Assembly (NCBI GenBank): GCA_900019385.1
Contig: FIZJ01000016.1
Span: 156,042-220,041, forward strand
Direction of reading: 5' to 3'
Length of the DNA stretch: 64,000 nt
DNA from: an uncultured Clostridia bacterium
GTDB taxonomy: Bacteria; Bacillota; Limnochordia; Darwinibacteriales; DTU012
The notes under the pieces are model-generated. The model was given only the letters and a program-made list of their open reading frames with translations. It was not told where the DNA came from and searched no databases. Both the position numbers and the translations under genes were made by a program. This document shows positions 10,627 to 18,474 of the stretch, piece by piece; position 1 is the stretch's first letter, and each line of letters opens with the position of its first letter.

Positions 10627-10635
10627 GTTGTTCCT

Positions 10636-11232
10636 TTAGTATGTCTCTTTGAACACCTCAAAGAATCCTTGCGGATGCAGGCATGCCGGGCACAGCTTGG
10701 GTGCTTCAGGCCCTTCGTGAACATAGCCGCAGTTGCCGCACTTCCACTGCACAGGCTCTGGCTTTTTGAACACTGTCCCGTTGGCGATGTTGTCCGCCAG
10801 CTTAAGGAAGCGGATTTCATGGCGCCGTTCAGCCTCGATAATAAACCGGAAAGCGTTGGCAACTTCTGGAAAACCTTCTTCTTCCGCAGTCTTGGCGAAT
10901 TCTGGATACATATGCTCCCATTCATGATTTTCGCCTCTGGCTGCCGACTTCAGGTTCTGCATTGTATCTCCCTGATCCACAGGATAGGACGCATCATTGA
11001 TGGTGACGTCCACCGGAAGCTCGCCCTCGAAACCTTCGAGCAGCAGTTTCCAGAACCTCTTTGCGTGTTCTTTTTCGTTGTCAGCTGTTTCGATGAAGAT
11101 ATTGCGAATCTGCTTGTAGCCTTCTTTGTCCGCAATCGACGCATAATATGTGTACCGGTTGCGGGCCTGCCCTTCTCCAGCAAAAGCCTTAAGCAGATTC
11201 TCGGCGGTTTTGGTTCCCTTCAGGCTCTTCAT
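10636..11232 (-). CDS. Rubrerythrin
   Basis: This cytoplasmic peroxidase of anaerobes reduces hydrogen peroxide with electrons delivered through its rubredoxin site. The 198-residue protein has the four-helix diiron domain ([13 protein letters not shown], then [11 protein letters not shown]; second half [14 protein letters not shown] and [10 protein letters not shown]) and a C-terminal rubredoxin-like domain with CGNCGY and CPACLHP for a single iron. Length and order match classical rubrerythrin. The start at 11232 has AAGGAGG 7 bases upstream; the ATG two codons earlier overlaps that site. It is transcribed alone, divergent from the marR gene, and a hairpin lies in its leader. Confidence 0.95.
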   Translation of the reverse strand: MKSLKGTKTAENLLKAFAGEGQARNRYTYYASIADKEGYKQIRNIFIETADNEKEHAKRFWKLLLEGFEGELPVDVTINDASYPVDQGDTMQNLKSAARGENHEWEHMYPEFAKTAEEEGFPEVANAFRFIIEAERRHEIRFLKLADNIANGTVFKKPEPVQWKCGNCGYVHEGPEAPKLCPACLHPQGFFEVFKETY

Positions 11233-11268
11233 TTGCATACCTCCTTGTGAGAATAGTGTTTCTTAAAA

Positions 11269-11287
11269 CGGCACCTTTCGGGCGCCG
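11269..11287 (-). promoter_or_regulatory. Hairpin in the rubrerythrin leader
   Basis: On the minus strand CGGCGCC, loop CGAAA, GGTGCCG forms a 7-bp stem with one G-T pair and is followed by TTTTAAG, about 37 bases before the rubrerythrin start. It resembles a weak attenuator or an RNA-stabilising hairpin. Whether it lies inside the transcript depends on an unmapped start site. Confidence 0.3.
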
Positions 11288-11373
11288 ATCCGGCGACGGA
11301 TATTGCTACTAGTTATCATTCTTCGTCTTCCACCGGATAATTCCTCCTTTTTCCAGCAAATATTTTGGATTGA

Positions 11374-11403
11374 TTGACATCCGGATCAGGGCTGCACTAT
11401 ACT
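11374..11403 (+). promoter_or_regulatory. Sigma-A-type promoter of the marR-RND operon
   Basis: TTGACA at 11374-11379 and TATACT at 11398-11403 are separated by 18 bases. This is a near-consensus promoter 51 bases upstream of the MarR start, and the candidate operator follows directly. Confidence 0.8.
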
Positions 11404-11410
11404 AGAAGAA

Positions 11411-11432
11411 AATGGTTCGTATGCGAATTATT
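11411..11432. promoter_or_regulatory. Candidate MarR operator
   Basis: AAT-N2-TTCG-N4-CGAA-N2-ATT is a 22-base interrupted palindrome just downstream of the -10 box, where the first transcribed bases would lie. Size and symmetry fit a MarR-family dimer, so autoregulation of the marR-RND operon is likely. This is inferred from position and symmetry only. Confidence 0.5.
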
Positions 11433-11454
11433 TCAGCGACAGGGAGGTGTGGAC

Positions 11455-11922
11455 ATGCGGGGCCAGCTGCCGAGGAGAATCCTGGACCTACTCCAGGAAG
11501 CCAGGAGAAATTTCGAGAGACTACTGCGCAGGGCTTTTGAGCAATACCAGCTCACCATCCCCCAGATTGCTGTGATCGTTTTACTTAACGAGCACAAAGA
11601 AATGAGTATCTCGGACATCAGCCAGAAGATGGGGCTGTCCAAAAGCACGGTCAGCGGCATTATCGACCGGATGGAACGAATGGGTATTGTCAGGCGAAAA
11701 CGCAGCGATCAGGACCGCCGCATCGTTGCGGCTGTCCTTACTGAACAGTTTCAACGGCATGGTTCAGAGTTGGAGCAAAGCTTCAATGCATTGCTGTGCG
11801 GCGTTTTCAGCACTGTTTCCGAACAAGCGTTGATGGAAATAGTCAAGGGCTTGGAAATGTTCAACGAAATCATCAGTGCCAGCATCAACTCTTTTGCCGC
11901 CAATGAAATCAGCGGAGCTTAA
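11455..11922 (+). CDS. MarR-family transcriptional regulator
   Basis: The 155-residue protein has the MarR layout: an N-terminal dimerisation helix, a winged helix-turn-helix (MSISDISQKMGLSKSTVSGI, then DRMERMGIVRRKRSDQDRR, the wing with the typical DxR signature) and C-terminal helices. GGGAGG lies 7 bases before the ATG at 11455; a frame opening at 11374 would start inside the promoter. It is followed after about 22 bases by an RND transporter gene. MarR proteins usually repress their own operon and release DNA on binding a small phenolic or toxic ligand, so it likely controls the pump. The ligand cannot be predicted. Confidence 0.92.
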   Translation: MRGQLPRRILDLLQEARRNFERLLRRAFEQYQLTIPQIAVIVLLNEHKEMSISDISQKMGLSKSTVSGIIDRMERMGIVRRKRSDQDRRIVAAVLTEQFQRHGSELEQSFNALLCGVFSTVSEQALMEIVKGLEMFNEIISASINSFAANEISGA

Positions 11923-11944
11923 CTGAACGATTGGAGTGGTAACA

Positions 11945-14900
11945 TTGTTTGCAGAATACAGTGTCAAGCGTCCATATACTGTAGTCGTAGGCCTGATTGT
12001 CGTGTTGATCCTGGGTATCATATCGGTTTACAACACCACAACCGATCTGCTGCCGAACATCAACCTCCCTTACGCTGTGATTATCACTACGTATCCGGGC
12101 GCAAGCCCCGAACTGATCGAACTCGGTGTCACCCGGCCCATTGAGCAGACCATGCTCACCCTGGGCAACATCCAGAATGTCTATTCGATGTCTTCAGACA
12201 ACGTCTCCATCGTGATTCTCGAGTTCAGCGAGATAACCAACATGGATTCGGCCATGGTTGAGATCCGGGAAAATCTGGACATGATCGCCGCGTTCATGCC
12301 TAAAGAAGTCAGCACGCCGATGATCATGCGGATCAACCCGAACCTTCTGCCGGTGGCAGTGGTATCAGTGGCCGTGGCGGATCAGGCGCTTACCGATACC
12401 AGCCAGTTTGTCACCGATGTGATTATCCCCGCATATGAGCGGATTGTGGGAGTCGCTTCGGTGACGGCAACCGGGCTGGTAAACCGGGAAATCCACATAT
12501 CTCTCAATCGTGACAAAATGGATATGCAAAAACAAAAGCTCGAGGACATGATCAACTCCATGCTGTTCCTCCCAGGCTTGTTCATGCAGGGTGCAGATAT
12601 GACGGCCTTGCTTAAACAAGCAGGGATTGATCTCCAAGAGCTCCAGGAATTAGAACTGACTCAAGAGATGATCAGCGGGATTATCCAAGGACATAACTTA
12701 AACATGCCCGCAGGTTATCTCACAGACTCCGGCGATTCATACCTGGTGAGGGTAGGCGAAGGCATTTATTCGATTGAAGAGCTGAAACAGCTGCCTTTAC
12801 TTGTCCTGCCCTTCCCCGGCCAGCAGCCGATCACCCTCGCCGACATCACCGACATCGAGATTGTCAGCAGCACCGGCGGCACTTACACGCGCGTCAACGG
12901 TGAGGAGGCCATTATGCTGGTCTTTCAGAAACAGACCGATTACTCAACCGCGGATATTGCCAAGCAAATCCGGCGGCAGTCCCAAGCACTTCAGAATAAG
13001 TATGACGGGCTGCAGATCACCACTTTGATGGATCAAGGCGTTTATATCGATCGCGTCATGGGTTCGGTGAGCGACAATATTATCTACGGAGCTTTGCTGG
13101 CAGTCGCAGTCCTGATCCTGTTCCTGCGGAACATAAAGCCCACCTTTGTTGTGGCCGTTTCCATACCGGTGAGCATCATCACCACCTTTGTCCTGATGTA
13201 TTTCAGCAATGTCAGCCTCAATATCATCTCCCTCGGCGGTTTGGCCTTGGGTGTGGGCATGCTTGTGGACAACTCGATCGTTGTGATTGAAAACATCTAC
13301 CGGATGCGAAGCGAAGGCCGATCTGCCCAAACCTCCGCTGTCGAGGGAACCAACCAGGTGGCCGGTGCGATCACCGCCTCGACCTTGACAACAATCGCCG
13401 TGTTTCTGCCGATTGTGTTTACATACGGCATTACGAGAGAGATCTTTACCGACATGGCCCTTGCTATTACTTACTCTCTCGCCGCCAGCCTGTTGGTTGC
13501 CTTAACCTTTGTGCCGATGATCTCATCGCGGCTTTTGAAGCAAGAAGTGCCGAAACCGGGCCGCATCACACAACGGATGACCGCCTTTTACGCCCGCTTG
13601 GTCCAGGGGGCGCTCCGGAGAAAAGCGCTGATTATTGTCGGTGTTCTAGTGCTGTTTATCGCGAGTGCCGCAGGCGTATGGCGGATGGGCACGGAGTTCC
13701 TGCCCACAAGCGACAGCAACCAGATCATGATGCAGATCGAGCTGCCGCCTGATCTTGTCTCCAGTGAGGCTGCGGCAATCATCGACGAGCTCACCCGGAT
13801 TCTGGAGACTGTCGACGATATCGACACCATCGGCATCAGCTCAAGCGGCTCCATGCTCGGTCTTGGCTTCGGCAGCGCCGGAAGCAGCAAAAACTATTCC
13901 GCTTATCTGCTGTTAAAGGACCGCCGAACCCAGACCAGCACCCAGATTGCGCAGAAGATTAGAGAGCTGACAGAAGGCCTGAACGCCAAGATCACAATCA
14001 GCGCGTCCGGTATTGATTTTACGGCCCTGACCGGAAGCCCGGTAGCCTTGAACATCATGGGCCAGGATCTTGACACCCTGCAGCGGATCGCCAAGGATGT
14101 GGCGGAAATCGTCGCCGGCATACCTGGAACAGTCGAAGTGTCCGACGGCCTGGAAGACACAGCTCCGGAACTCCGGATCATTGTTGACAAGCAGAAAAGT
14201 ATAGCCAAAGGGATCACTGTCGGCCAGGTGCTGCTGGCGGTGAGCCAGAAGCTGAATTCCGCGTCCGCGGCGACCACTTTAAGGGTTGGCAATACGGAAT
14301 ACAGTGTCTACGTCACCGATCCCGACGCTGCCATCCGCAATCGGAGCGACCTTATGGAACTGGCCATCGATTCATTCACCGGCGAACCGGTGCGCCTCGG
14401 CGAAATTGCCAGTCTGGAAGAAGGTAAAGGTCTTGCCACGATCATGCGCCAGAATCAGCAGCGGTATGTCACTGTGTCGGCGAATGTGGATCAAGGTTTC
14501 AATATCGGGAACATCACAAGGGAGATCGACCGCAGCCTTGCCGGCTACCAGCTCCCGGAGGGGTACAGAATTGAATACGGCGGAGAACAGCGGTTGATTG
14601 CTGAATCATTTGACGACCTGACCTTGGTTTTGATTGTGGGCGTAATCCTAATCTACCTCGTGATGGTGGCGGAGTTTCAATCCTTGCTGTCGCCGCTGAT
14701 CGTGATCGGCACTGTTCCCCTAGCCTTTACCGGCGGTTTTATCGGATTGATTCTGACCGGCAATCCGCTGAGCATGGTCGCTTTCATCGGTTTGATCATT
14801 TTGACTGGTGTAGTGGTCAACAACGGTATTGTGCTGATCGACTACATCAACCAACTTCGCCACATGGGAATGTCCAAGCAGGAAGCGATCGTGGAAGCCT

Positions 14901-15097
14901 GCCGGGTCAGGCTGCGCCCGATTTTGATGACCGCCCTTACCACGATCTTCGGCTTGTCTACCATGAGCCTGGGAGTGGGCATAGGGACCGACATGATTCA
15001 GCCCATGGCCATCACCGCAGTTTCAGGTTTGATCTACGCTACAATCCTGACACTGTTTGTTGTCCCGATCTTGTACGATATTACCAACCGCGGATAG
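11945..15097 (+). CDS. RND-family efflux transporter (HAE1/SwrC-like)
   Basis: The 1050-residue protein has the RND duplicated layout: a first membrane helix after SVKRPYTVV, a large extracytoplasmic loop with the TTYPGASPELIE porter motif, helices 2-6, then the same plan in the second half. Helix 4 carries GMLVDNSIVVIENIYR, where AcrB has an Asp-Asp pair; here only one Asp remains, followed by Asn. Helix 10 carries VVVNNGIVLIDYI. I prefer the TTG at 11945, which has GGAG 8 bases upstream and gives the usual short N terminus; the GTG at 11936 overlaps that site. No membrane-fusion or TolC gene is adjacent, as with B. subtilis SwrC. Exported substrates may be surfactants, bile salts or drugs. 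Confidence 0.9.
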   Translation: MFAEYSVKRPYTVVVGLIVVLILGIISVYNTTTDLLPNINLPYAVIITTYPGASPELIELGVTRPIEQTMLTLGNIQNVYSMSSDNVSIVILEFSEITNMDSAMVEIRENLDMIAAFMPKEVSTPMIMRINPNLLPVAVVSVAVADQALTDTSQFVTDVIIPAYERIVGVASVTATGLVNREIHISLNRDKMDMQKQKLEDMINSMLFLPGLFMQGADMTALLKQAGIDLQELQELELTQEMISGIIQGHNLNMPAGYLTDSGDSYLVRVGEGIYSIEELKQLPLLVLPFPGQQPITLADITDIEIVSSTGGTYTRVNGEEAIMLVFQKQTDYSTADIAKQIRRQSQALQNKYDGLQITTLMDQGVYIDRVMGSVSDNIIYGALLAVAVLILFLRNIKPTFVVAVSIPVSIITTFVLMYFSNVSLNIISLGGLALGVGMLVDNSIVVIENIYRMRSEGRSAQTSAVEGTNQVAGAITASTLTTIAVFLPIVFTYGITREIFTDMALAITYSLAASLLVALTFVPMISSRLLKQEVPKPGRITQRMTAFYARLVQGALRRKALIIVGVLVLFIASAAGVWRMGTEFLPTSDSNQIMMQIELPPDLVSSEAAAIIDELTRILETVDDIDTIGISSSGSMLGLGFGSAGSSKNYSAYLLLKDRRTQTSTQIAQKIRELTEGLNAKITISASGIDFTALTGSPVALNIMGQDLDTLQRIAKDVAEIVAGIPGTVEVSDGLEDTAPELRIIVDKQKSIAKGITVGQVLLAVSQKLNSASAATTLRVGNTEYSVYVTDPDAAIRNRSDLMELAIDSFTGEPVRLGEIASLEEGKGLATIMRQNQQRYVTVSANVDQGFNIGNITREIDRSLAGYQLPEGYRIEYGGEQRLIAESFDDLTLVLIVGVILIYLVMVAEFQSLLSPLIVIGTVPLAFTGGFIGLILTGNPLSMVAFIGLIILTGVVVNNGIVLIDYINQLRHMGMSKQEAIVEACRVRLRPILMTALTTIFGLSTMSLGVGIGTDMIQPMAITAVSGLIYATILTLFVVPILYDITNRG

Positions 15098-15108
15098 AAG
15101 TGATGCAA

Positions 15109-15150
15109 AAAAGGAGCCCTGGCGCAAAACCTGCGTCAGGGCTCATCTTT
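15109..15150. terminator. Bidirectional terminator embedded in the rpiA stop region
   Basis: A 13-bp stem with one G-T pair (arms 15114-15126 and 15132-15144, loop AAACC) is flanked by ATCTTTT on the plus strand and by CTTTTTTG on the minus strand. It ends the RND gene and rpiA, and its right arm contains the rpiA stop codon. Confidence 0.88.
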
Positions 15151-15816
15151 TCGCGGCAGTTCTTTGGCTGTGCCATCGTGGTACCCCACGATCACCAGGC
15201 TGGCATAACCGATAAACAATCCATTGTCCACAACGCCCACCATGCTGTTGATCCGGTCGTGAATCTGGCCCGGCCTGTCTATTAGTCCAATTCGGCAGTC
15301 CAGGATATAATTGCCGTTGTCTGTGACGTACGGCTTTCCATTTTCGGTGCGGAGCCGCGGATTATACCCCAAGTCGGCGAGTTTGCGCATGGTCAGCTCC
15401 CAGCCAAACGGCACAACTTCTACCGGCAGCGGAAACAGTCCCAGGCGCTGGACGACTTTGCTCTCGTCCACGATGATGATCAATCTCCGGGAGGCTGCCG
15501 CCACTATTTTCTCCCGCAGCAAAGCACCGCCTCCGCCTTTGATTAAATTCCATTCCGGATCCACCTCATCAGCACCGTCAATGGTAAGATCGATCTGATC
15601 AATGTCGGCGAAAGCGACCAATTGAATGCCCAATTCCTTGGCAAGCGTCTCGGAACGCGTCGAAGTGGCTACCGCCTTTATTTTGAGGCCCTGCTTCACC
15701 ATCTCGCCGAGTTTATGAATAGCATAGGCTGTTGTCGAGCCTGTGCCCAGGCCTACCGTCATTCCATCCGCAACATATTCGACAGCTTTTTCTGCCGCCA
15801 CTCTTTTGGCTTCCAT
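15136..15816 (-). CDS. rpiA: Ribose-5-phosphate isomerase A
   Basis: This cytoplasmic enzyme interconverts ribose 5-phosphate and ribulose 5-phosphate in the non-oxidative pentose phosphate pathway. The 226-residue protein has all RpiA signatures: GLGTGSTT near residue 22, the DGADEVDPE catalytic segment, KGGGGALLREK, and DESK. Length is typical (about 220). The start has a GAGGTGAGG-type site directly upstream. It lies 22 bases after the TVP38-family gene on the same strand, so the two are probably co-transcribed. Its product pool connects with arabinose catabolism by araBD, but the genes are not neighbours. Confidence 0.96.
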   Translation of the reverse strand: MEAKRVAAEKAVEYVADGMTVGLGTGSTTAYAIHKLGEMVKQGLKIKAVATSTRSETLAKELGIQLVAFADIDQIDLTIDGADEVDPEWNLIKGGGGALLREKIVAAASRRLIIIVDESKVVQRLGLFPLPVEVVPFGWELTMRKLADLGYNPRLRTENGKPYVTDNGNYILDCRIGLIDRPGQIHDRINSMVGVVDNGLFIGYASLVIVGYHDGTAKELPRKDEP

Positions 15817-15838
15817 TACCTCACCTCATATCCATCAA

Positions 15839-16543
15839 TCAATTGTCTTTTTTCTGGAAAACACGGAATCTCTGCAGCCAATCCAGGAGGCGGTCCCGGT
15901 AGAAAAGGCCGAGCAAGAAAAAGGCCACTGCTGCTGCTGACAGTATCACCACCGTAAGATAATCCCGCTCCTGTAGATTGGCGCCAATGTAAGCGGAAAC
16001 AAGCATCCCCGGAATCCTGGCAATGCTGGCGATAACAATAAAGTGCAGCGGCTTCACAGGGGTCAACCCGCCGATATAGGTCAGCAAATCCTTTGGCAGG
16101 CCAGGGATGAGAAAAAGGGTAAATATGACGCTGTATGCCTTCTGGCTTGAGAGCAAACTGGTATAGTGCACCAGTTTTTCTTCGGAAATCAACTGTTTGA
16201 TCAAGGTATAACCAAGCAGACGGGCGAGCCAAAAAGCAGCCAGCGAGCCTAGGATGACTCCAATCAGCAGATATGCGGCTGCCGGCCATGTGCCGTAGAT
16301 ATATCCTCCGGCGACTTGGACAACCTCCCCTGGAATGGCAGTGATGATTACCTGCACAATTTGCAGGCCGATAAACACCAGCACACCAAGGCGGCCGTAT
16401 GCCAGAATACGCATCCGCAGATGCTCGGGATTGCCGGCCAGCTCTGTGATCGCCGGCGCGTATGCGATGGTGAGCCAGATCATTACCGCCAAGAAAGCGG
16501 CAGCCAAAAGCAGCTTCACTGCCAACCCTCTGGTAGGCTGCAA
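15839..16543 (-). CDS. TVP38/TMEM64 (DedA-like, SNARE-associated) membrane protein
   Basis: The 234-residue protein has about six hydrophobic segments and the family core: VIITAIPGEVVQVAGGYIYG, then GSLAAFWLARLLGY, and later FLIPGLPKDLLTYIGGLT. The two re-entrant PG-containing stretches are typical of the DedA/VTT superfamily, which includes phospholipid scramblases and undecaprenyl-phosphate or small-ion transporters; the substrate here is unknown. The start is a TTG with GGAG 8 bases upstream. It is the first gene of a probable two-gene operon with rpiA, a pairing with no obvious functional reason. It acts in the cytoplasmic membrane. Confidence 0.85.
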   Translation of the reverse strand: MQPTRGLAVKLLLAAAFLAVMIWLTIAYAPAITELAGNPEHLRMRILAYGRLGVLVFIGLQIVQVIITAIPGEVVQVAGGYIYGTWPAAAYLLIGVILGSLAAFWLARLLGYTLIKQLISEEKLVHYTSLLSSQKAYSVIFTLFLIPGLPKDLLTYIGGLTPVKPLHFIVIASIARIPGMLVSAYIGANLQERDYLTVVILSAAAVAFFLLGLFYRDRLLDWLQRFRVFQKKDN

Positions 16544-16607
16544 AAAGAATCACTCCATTCCACTAACACTATAACGTATTCTGAGCCAAATTTCAAAGCT
16601 GTCCCGA

Positions 16608-16646
16608 TATAAAACAGGAGCCTAAGCAGATATCGCCCTAGGCTCC
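16608..16646 (-). terminator. Terminator of the PAS-chemoreceptor gene
   Basis: On the minus strand GGAGCCTA and its complement (arms 16617-16624 and 16639-16646, 14-base loop) are followed by TGTTTTATA. It lies about 60 bases after the stop of the PAS-MCP gene and before the TVP38 gene. Confidence 0.55.
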
Positions 16647-16706
16647 CTCGCTGTCACGTTTGCACATTACATAAGCCGCGGAATTGCCTGCTGTGTGCAG
16701 GCGAGC

Positions 16707-17498
16707 TTACTTCTCCTGTTTAACTTCCTCCCACAACTGCAGGATCTTTTGCACCAGCGAATTGACCTCTTCGATCGCTTCTCTCACCTGGATCGTCGCT
16801 TTTTGGGATTGATCGGACAGCTGCCCAACCTCACGGGCTACAATCTCAAACCCCCTACCGTATTCTCCGACTCGGGCCGCTTCTATCGCGGCATTAATCG
16901 CCACCATTTTGGTTTGTTTGGCGATATTGGCGATCCCGTCCACAAGGTTTTCGATTTTCACCGGTATGGCCGAAAGATCAACGATCATCTGCTCGACCAT
17001 ATCCCGCTGTTCCTCGATTTTCTTCGACGCAAGGGTCTTTTCTTTCTCCAGGTTTTTCTGAGCAGTAATATCGTGCCCAAAGCCGAACAAACCTACTATG
17101 CCGCCTTCATCATCATAGATTGGGTATTTCTCCGTCACCTGCCAGCGTTCTTTGCCGTCGGTGGCGATAACCTGCTCCACCCGGTTGGTGATAGATTCCC
17201 CGTTCTTCAGCACCCTGCAGTCATCTTCATAGAATTTTTCCGCCAAATGCCTGGGAAACATTTCGAAATCAGTCTTGCCGATTACATCTTCCGCTTTCTC
17301 AAACCCAGCCTGCTGGTAGTTGGCTTTGTTGGCCAGGATCTTTCTGGCCTCGTAATCCTTAACATAAACTGAACTAGGCAAATGATCCAGGATTGTATAT
17401 AAAATGCGCCGTTCCCAGTTGAGTATTTTTCGCAGCTCTTCAATTGTCTCTTCGCCGGTGAGATCCTTGAATAGATTGGTGATATTGACCGCAGCCAT
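16707..17498 (-). CDS. Soluble PAS protein with a short methyl-accepting chemotaxis signalling domain
   Basis: The 263-residue protein has an N-terminal helix, a PAS domain (about 29-150; SVYVKDYEARKILANKAN and GLFGFGHDITAQK are typical), then a shortened MCP hairpin. The conserved tip is present: VAINAAIEAARVGEYGRGF followed by VAREVGQLSDQS. There is no membrane helix, so it would act in the cytoplasm. The signalling domain is about 110 residues, much shorter than in full chemoreceptors. No che or flagellar genes are in the window. GGGAG lies 7 bases before the start. It may report redox or a small ligand to a CheA/CheW array coded elsewhere, or regulate a different partner. Confidence 0.85.
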   Translation of the reverse strand: MAAVNITNLFKDLTGEETIEELRKILNWERRILYTILDHLPSSVYVKDYEARKILANKANYQQAGFEKAEDVIGKTDFEMFPRHLAEKFYEDDCRVLKNGESITNRVEQVIATDGKERWQVTEKYPIYDDEGGIVGLFGFGHDITAQKNLEKEKTLASKKIEEQRDMVEQMIVDLSAIPVKIENLVDGIANIAKQTKMVAINAAIEAARVGEYGRGFEIVAREVGQLSDQSQKATIQVREAIEEVNSLVQKILQLWEEVKQEK

Positions 17499-17600
17499 AC
17501 CAACACTCCCTATTTTGTGATATTTGGGATTTTCCGGTAATTTATTGTTTCTACCACGAACGGATGATTTCCTCTATGATTTCATTGTTTTGTCCATCCT

Positions 17601-17624
17601 TAATTGGTCAATTAGTGCTATAAT
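17601..17624 (+). promoter_or_regulatory. Extended -10 promoter with overlapping palindrome
   Basis: TATAAT at 17619-17624 is preceded by TGC, an extended -10, and has no good -35 box. The perfect inverted repeat TAATTG-GT-CAATTA (17601-17614) lies just upstream, where a -35/spacer would be. A regulator bound there would control the deacetylase gene; its identity is unknown. Confidence 0.5.
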
Positions 17625-17675
17625 AGCCTTAGCGATCATCATACTCGTTTAAACCGCTGGTAAGGAGTGAATTGG

Positions 17676-18473
17676 ATGAGAATAGTAAAATGCTTTCCCG
17701 GTGGGAAGTTTAAGGCATTGACGCTGAGCTATGACGACGGCAAAGACGCCGATCGAAAACTTGTTGAAATCCTAAACCGCTTTGGCATCAAGGGCACTTT
17801 CCATCTCAATTCGGGGCTCCTGGGCCAAAACGGCAGGATACATGCGGACGAAGTCAAGAGCCTGTATCAGGGGCATGAAGTCGCGGCCCATTCCGCAACC
17901 CACCCCACCATTGCCCGCTGCCCGCAGGAGCAGATGGTCCACGAGCTTTTCCAGGATCGCATCGCCCTGGAAGCACTTGTGGGCTATCCAGTCAGGGGAT
18001 TGTCATATCCCAACGGGTCACACAGCCCTAACATTAGGGCGATGCTGCCCCTTCTCGGCTTTGCTTACGCCAGGGTTGTCGGGAGCACCCACGGGTTCGG
18101 TCTGCCAGAGGATTGGTACCAGTGGCAGTCCACCTGCCATCACAACCACAATCTGATCGACAACGCCAAGAAGTTTGTGAGCTTCAACAAGACGCAGTAT
18201 TTGTACCTGATGTATGTCTGGGGCCACAGCTACGAGTTCGACCTTGATCAGAACTGGCACTTGATCGAGGAGTTCTGCAAAATCACAGGCAACCGTGACG
18301 ACATCTGGTACGCAACCAACATTGAAATAGCCGACTATCTGGCCGCCTGCGACAGGCTCCAATTCGCCGCGTCGCTGGAGTTTGTCTACAACCCGTCGGC
18401 ACTGCCAGTCTGGTTGAATGTCGACGGCACTGTTGTGGAAATCAAGGGCGGGCAGCAGGTCTGGCTGGCTTAG
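17676..18473 (+). CDS. Polysaccharide deacetylase (NodB-like) family protein, no signal peptide
   Basis: The 265-residue protein has the carbohydrate esterase 4 motifs: TLSYDDGKDAD (metal and base aspartates), GTFHLNSG, AAHSATHPTIA (the HSxxH metal site) and LSYPNGSHS. The C-terminal 50 residues look like a small beta extension. These enzymes remove N-acetyl groups from sugars, but the protein lacks a secretion signal or membrane helix, so it may act on a cytoplasmic sugar. The ATG at 17676 has AAGGAG 8 bases upstream; the GTG at 17667 overlaps that site. Its stop is one base from the stop of the convergent Rsm22-like gene. Confidence 0.85.
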   Translation: MRIVKCFPGGKFKALTLSYDDGKDADRKLVEILNRFGIKGTFHLNSGLLGQNGRIHADEVKSLYQGHEVAAHSATHPTIARCPQEQMVHELFQDRIALEALVGYPVRGLSYPNGSHSPNIRAMLPLLGFAYARVVGSTHGFGLPEDWYQWQSTCHHNHNLIDNAKKFVSFNKTQYLYLMYVWGHSYEFDLDQNWHLIEEFCKITGNRDDIWYATNIEIADYLAACDRLQFAASLEFVYNPSALPVWLNVDGTVVEIKGGQQVWLA

Positions 18474-18474
18474 C

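Noticed and set aside
15816..16553. Alternative 245-codon frame over the TVP38 gene
   Set aside because: The other frame gives a hydrophobic protein with TVP38 motifs and a ribosome binding site; this one is an Arg/Cys-rich shadow.
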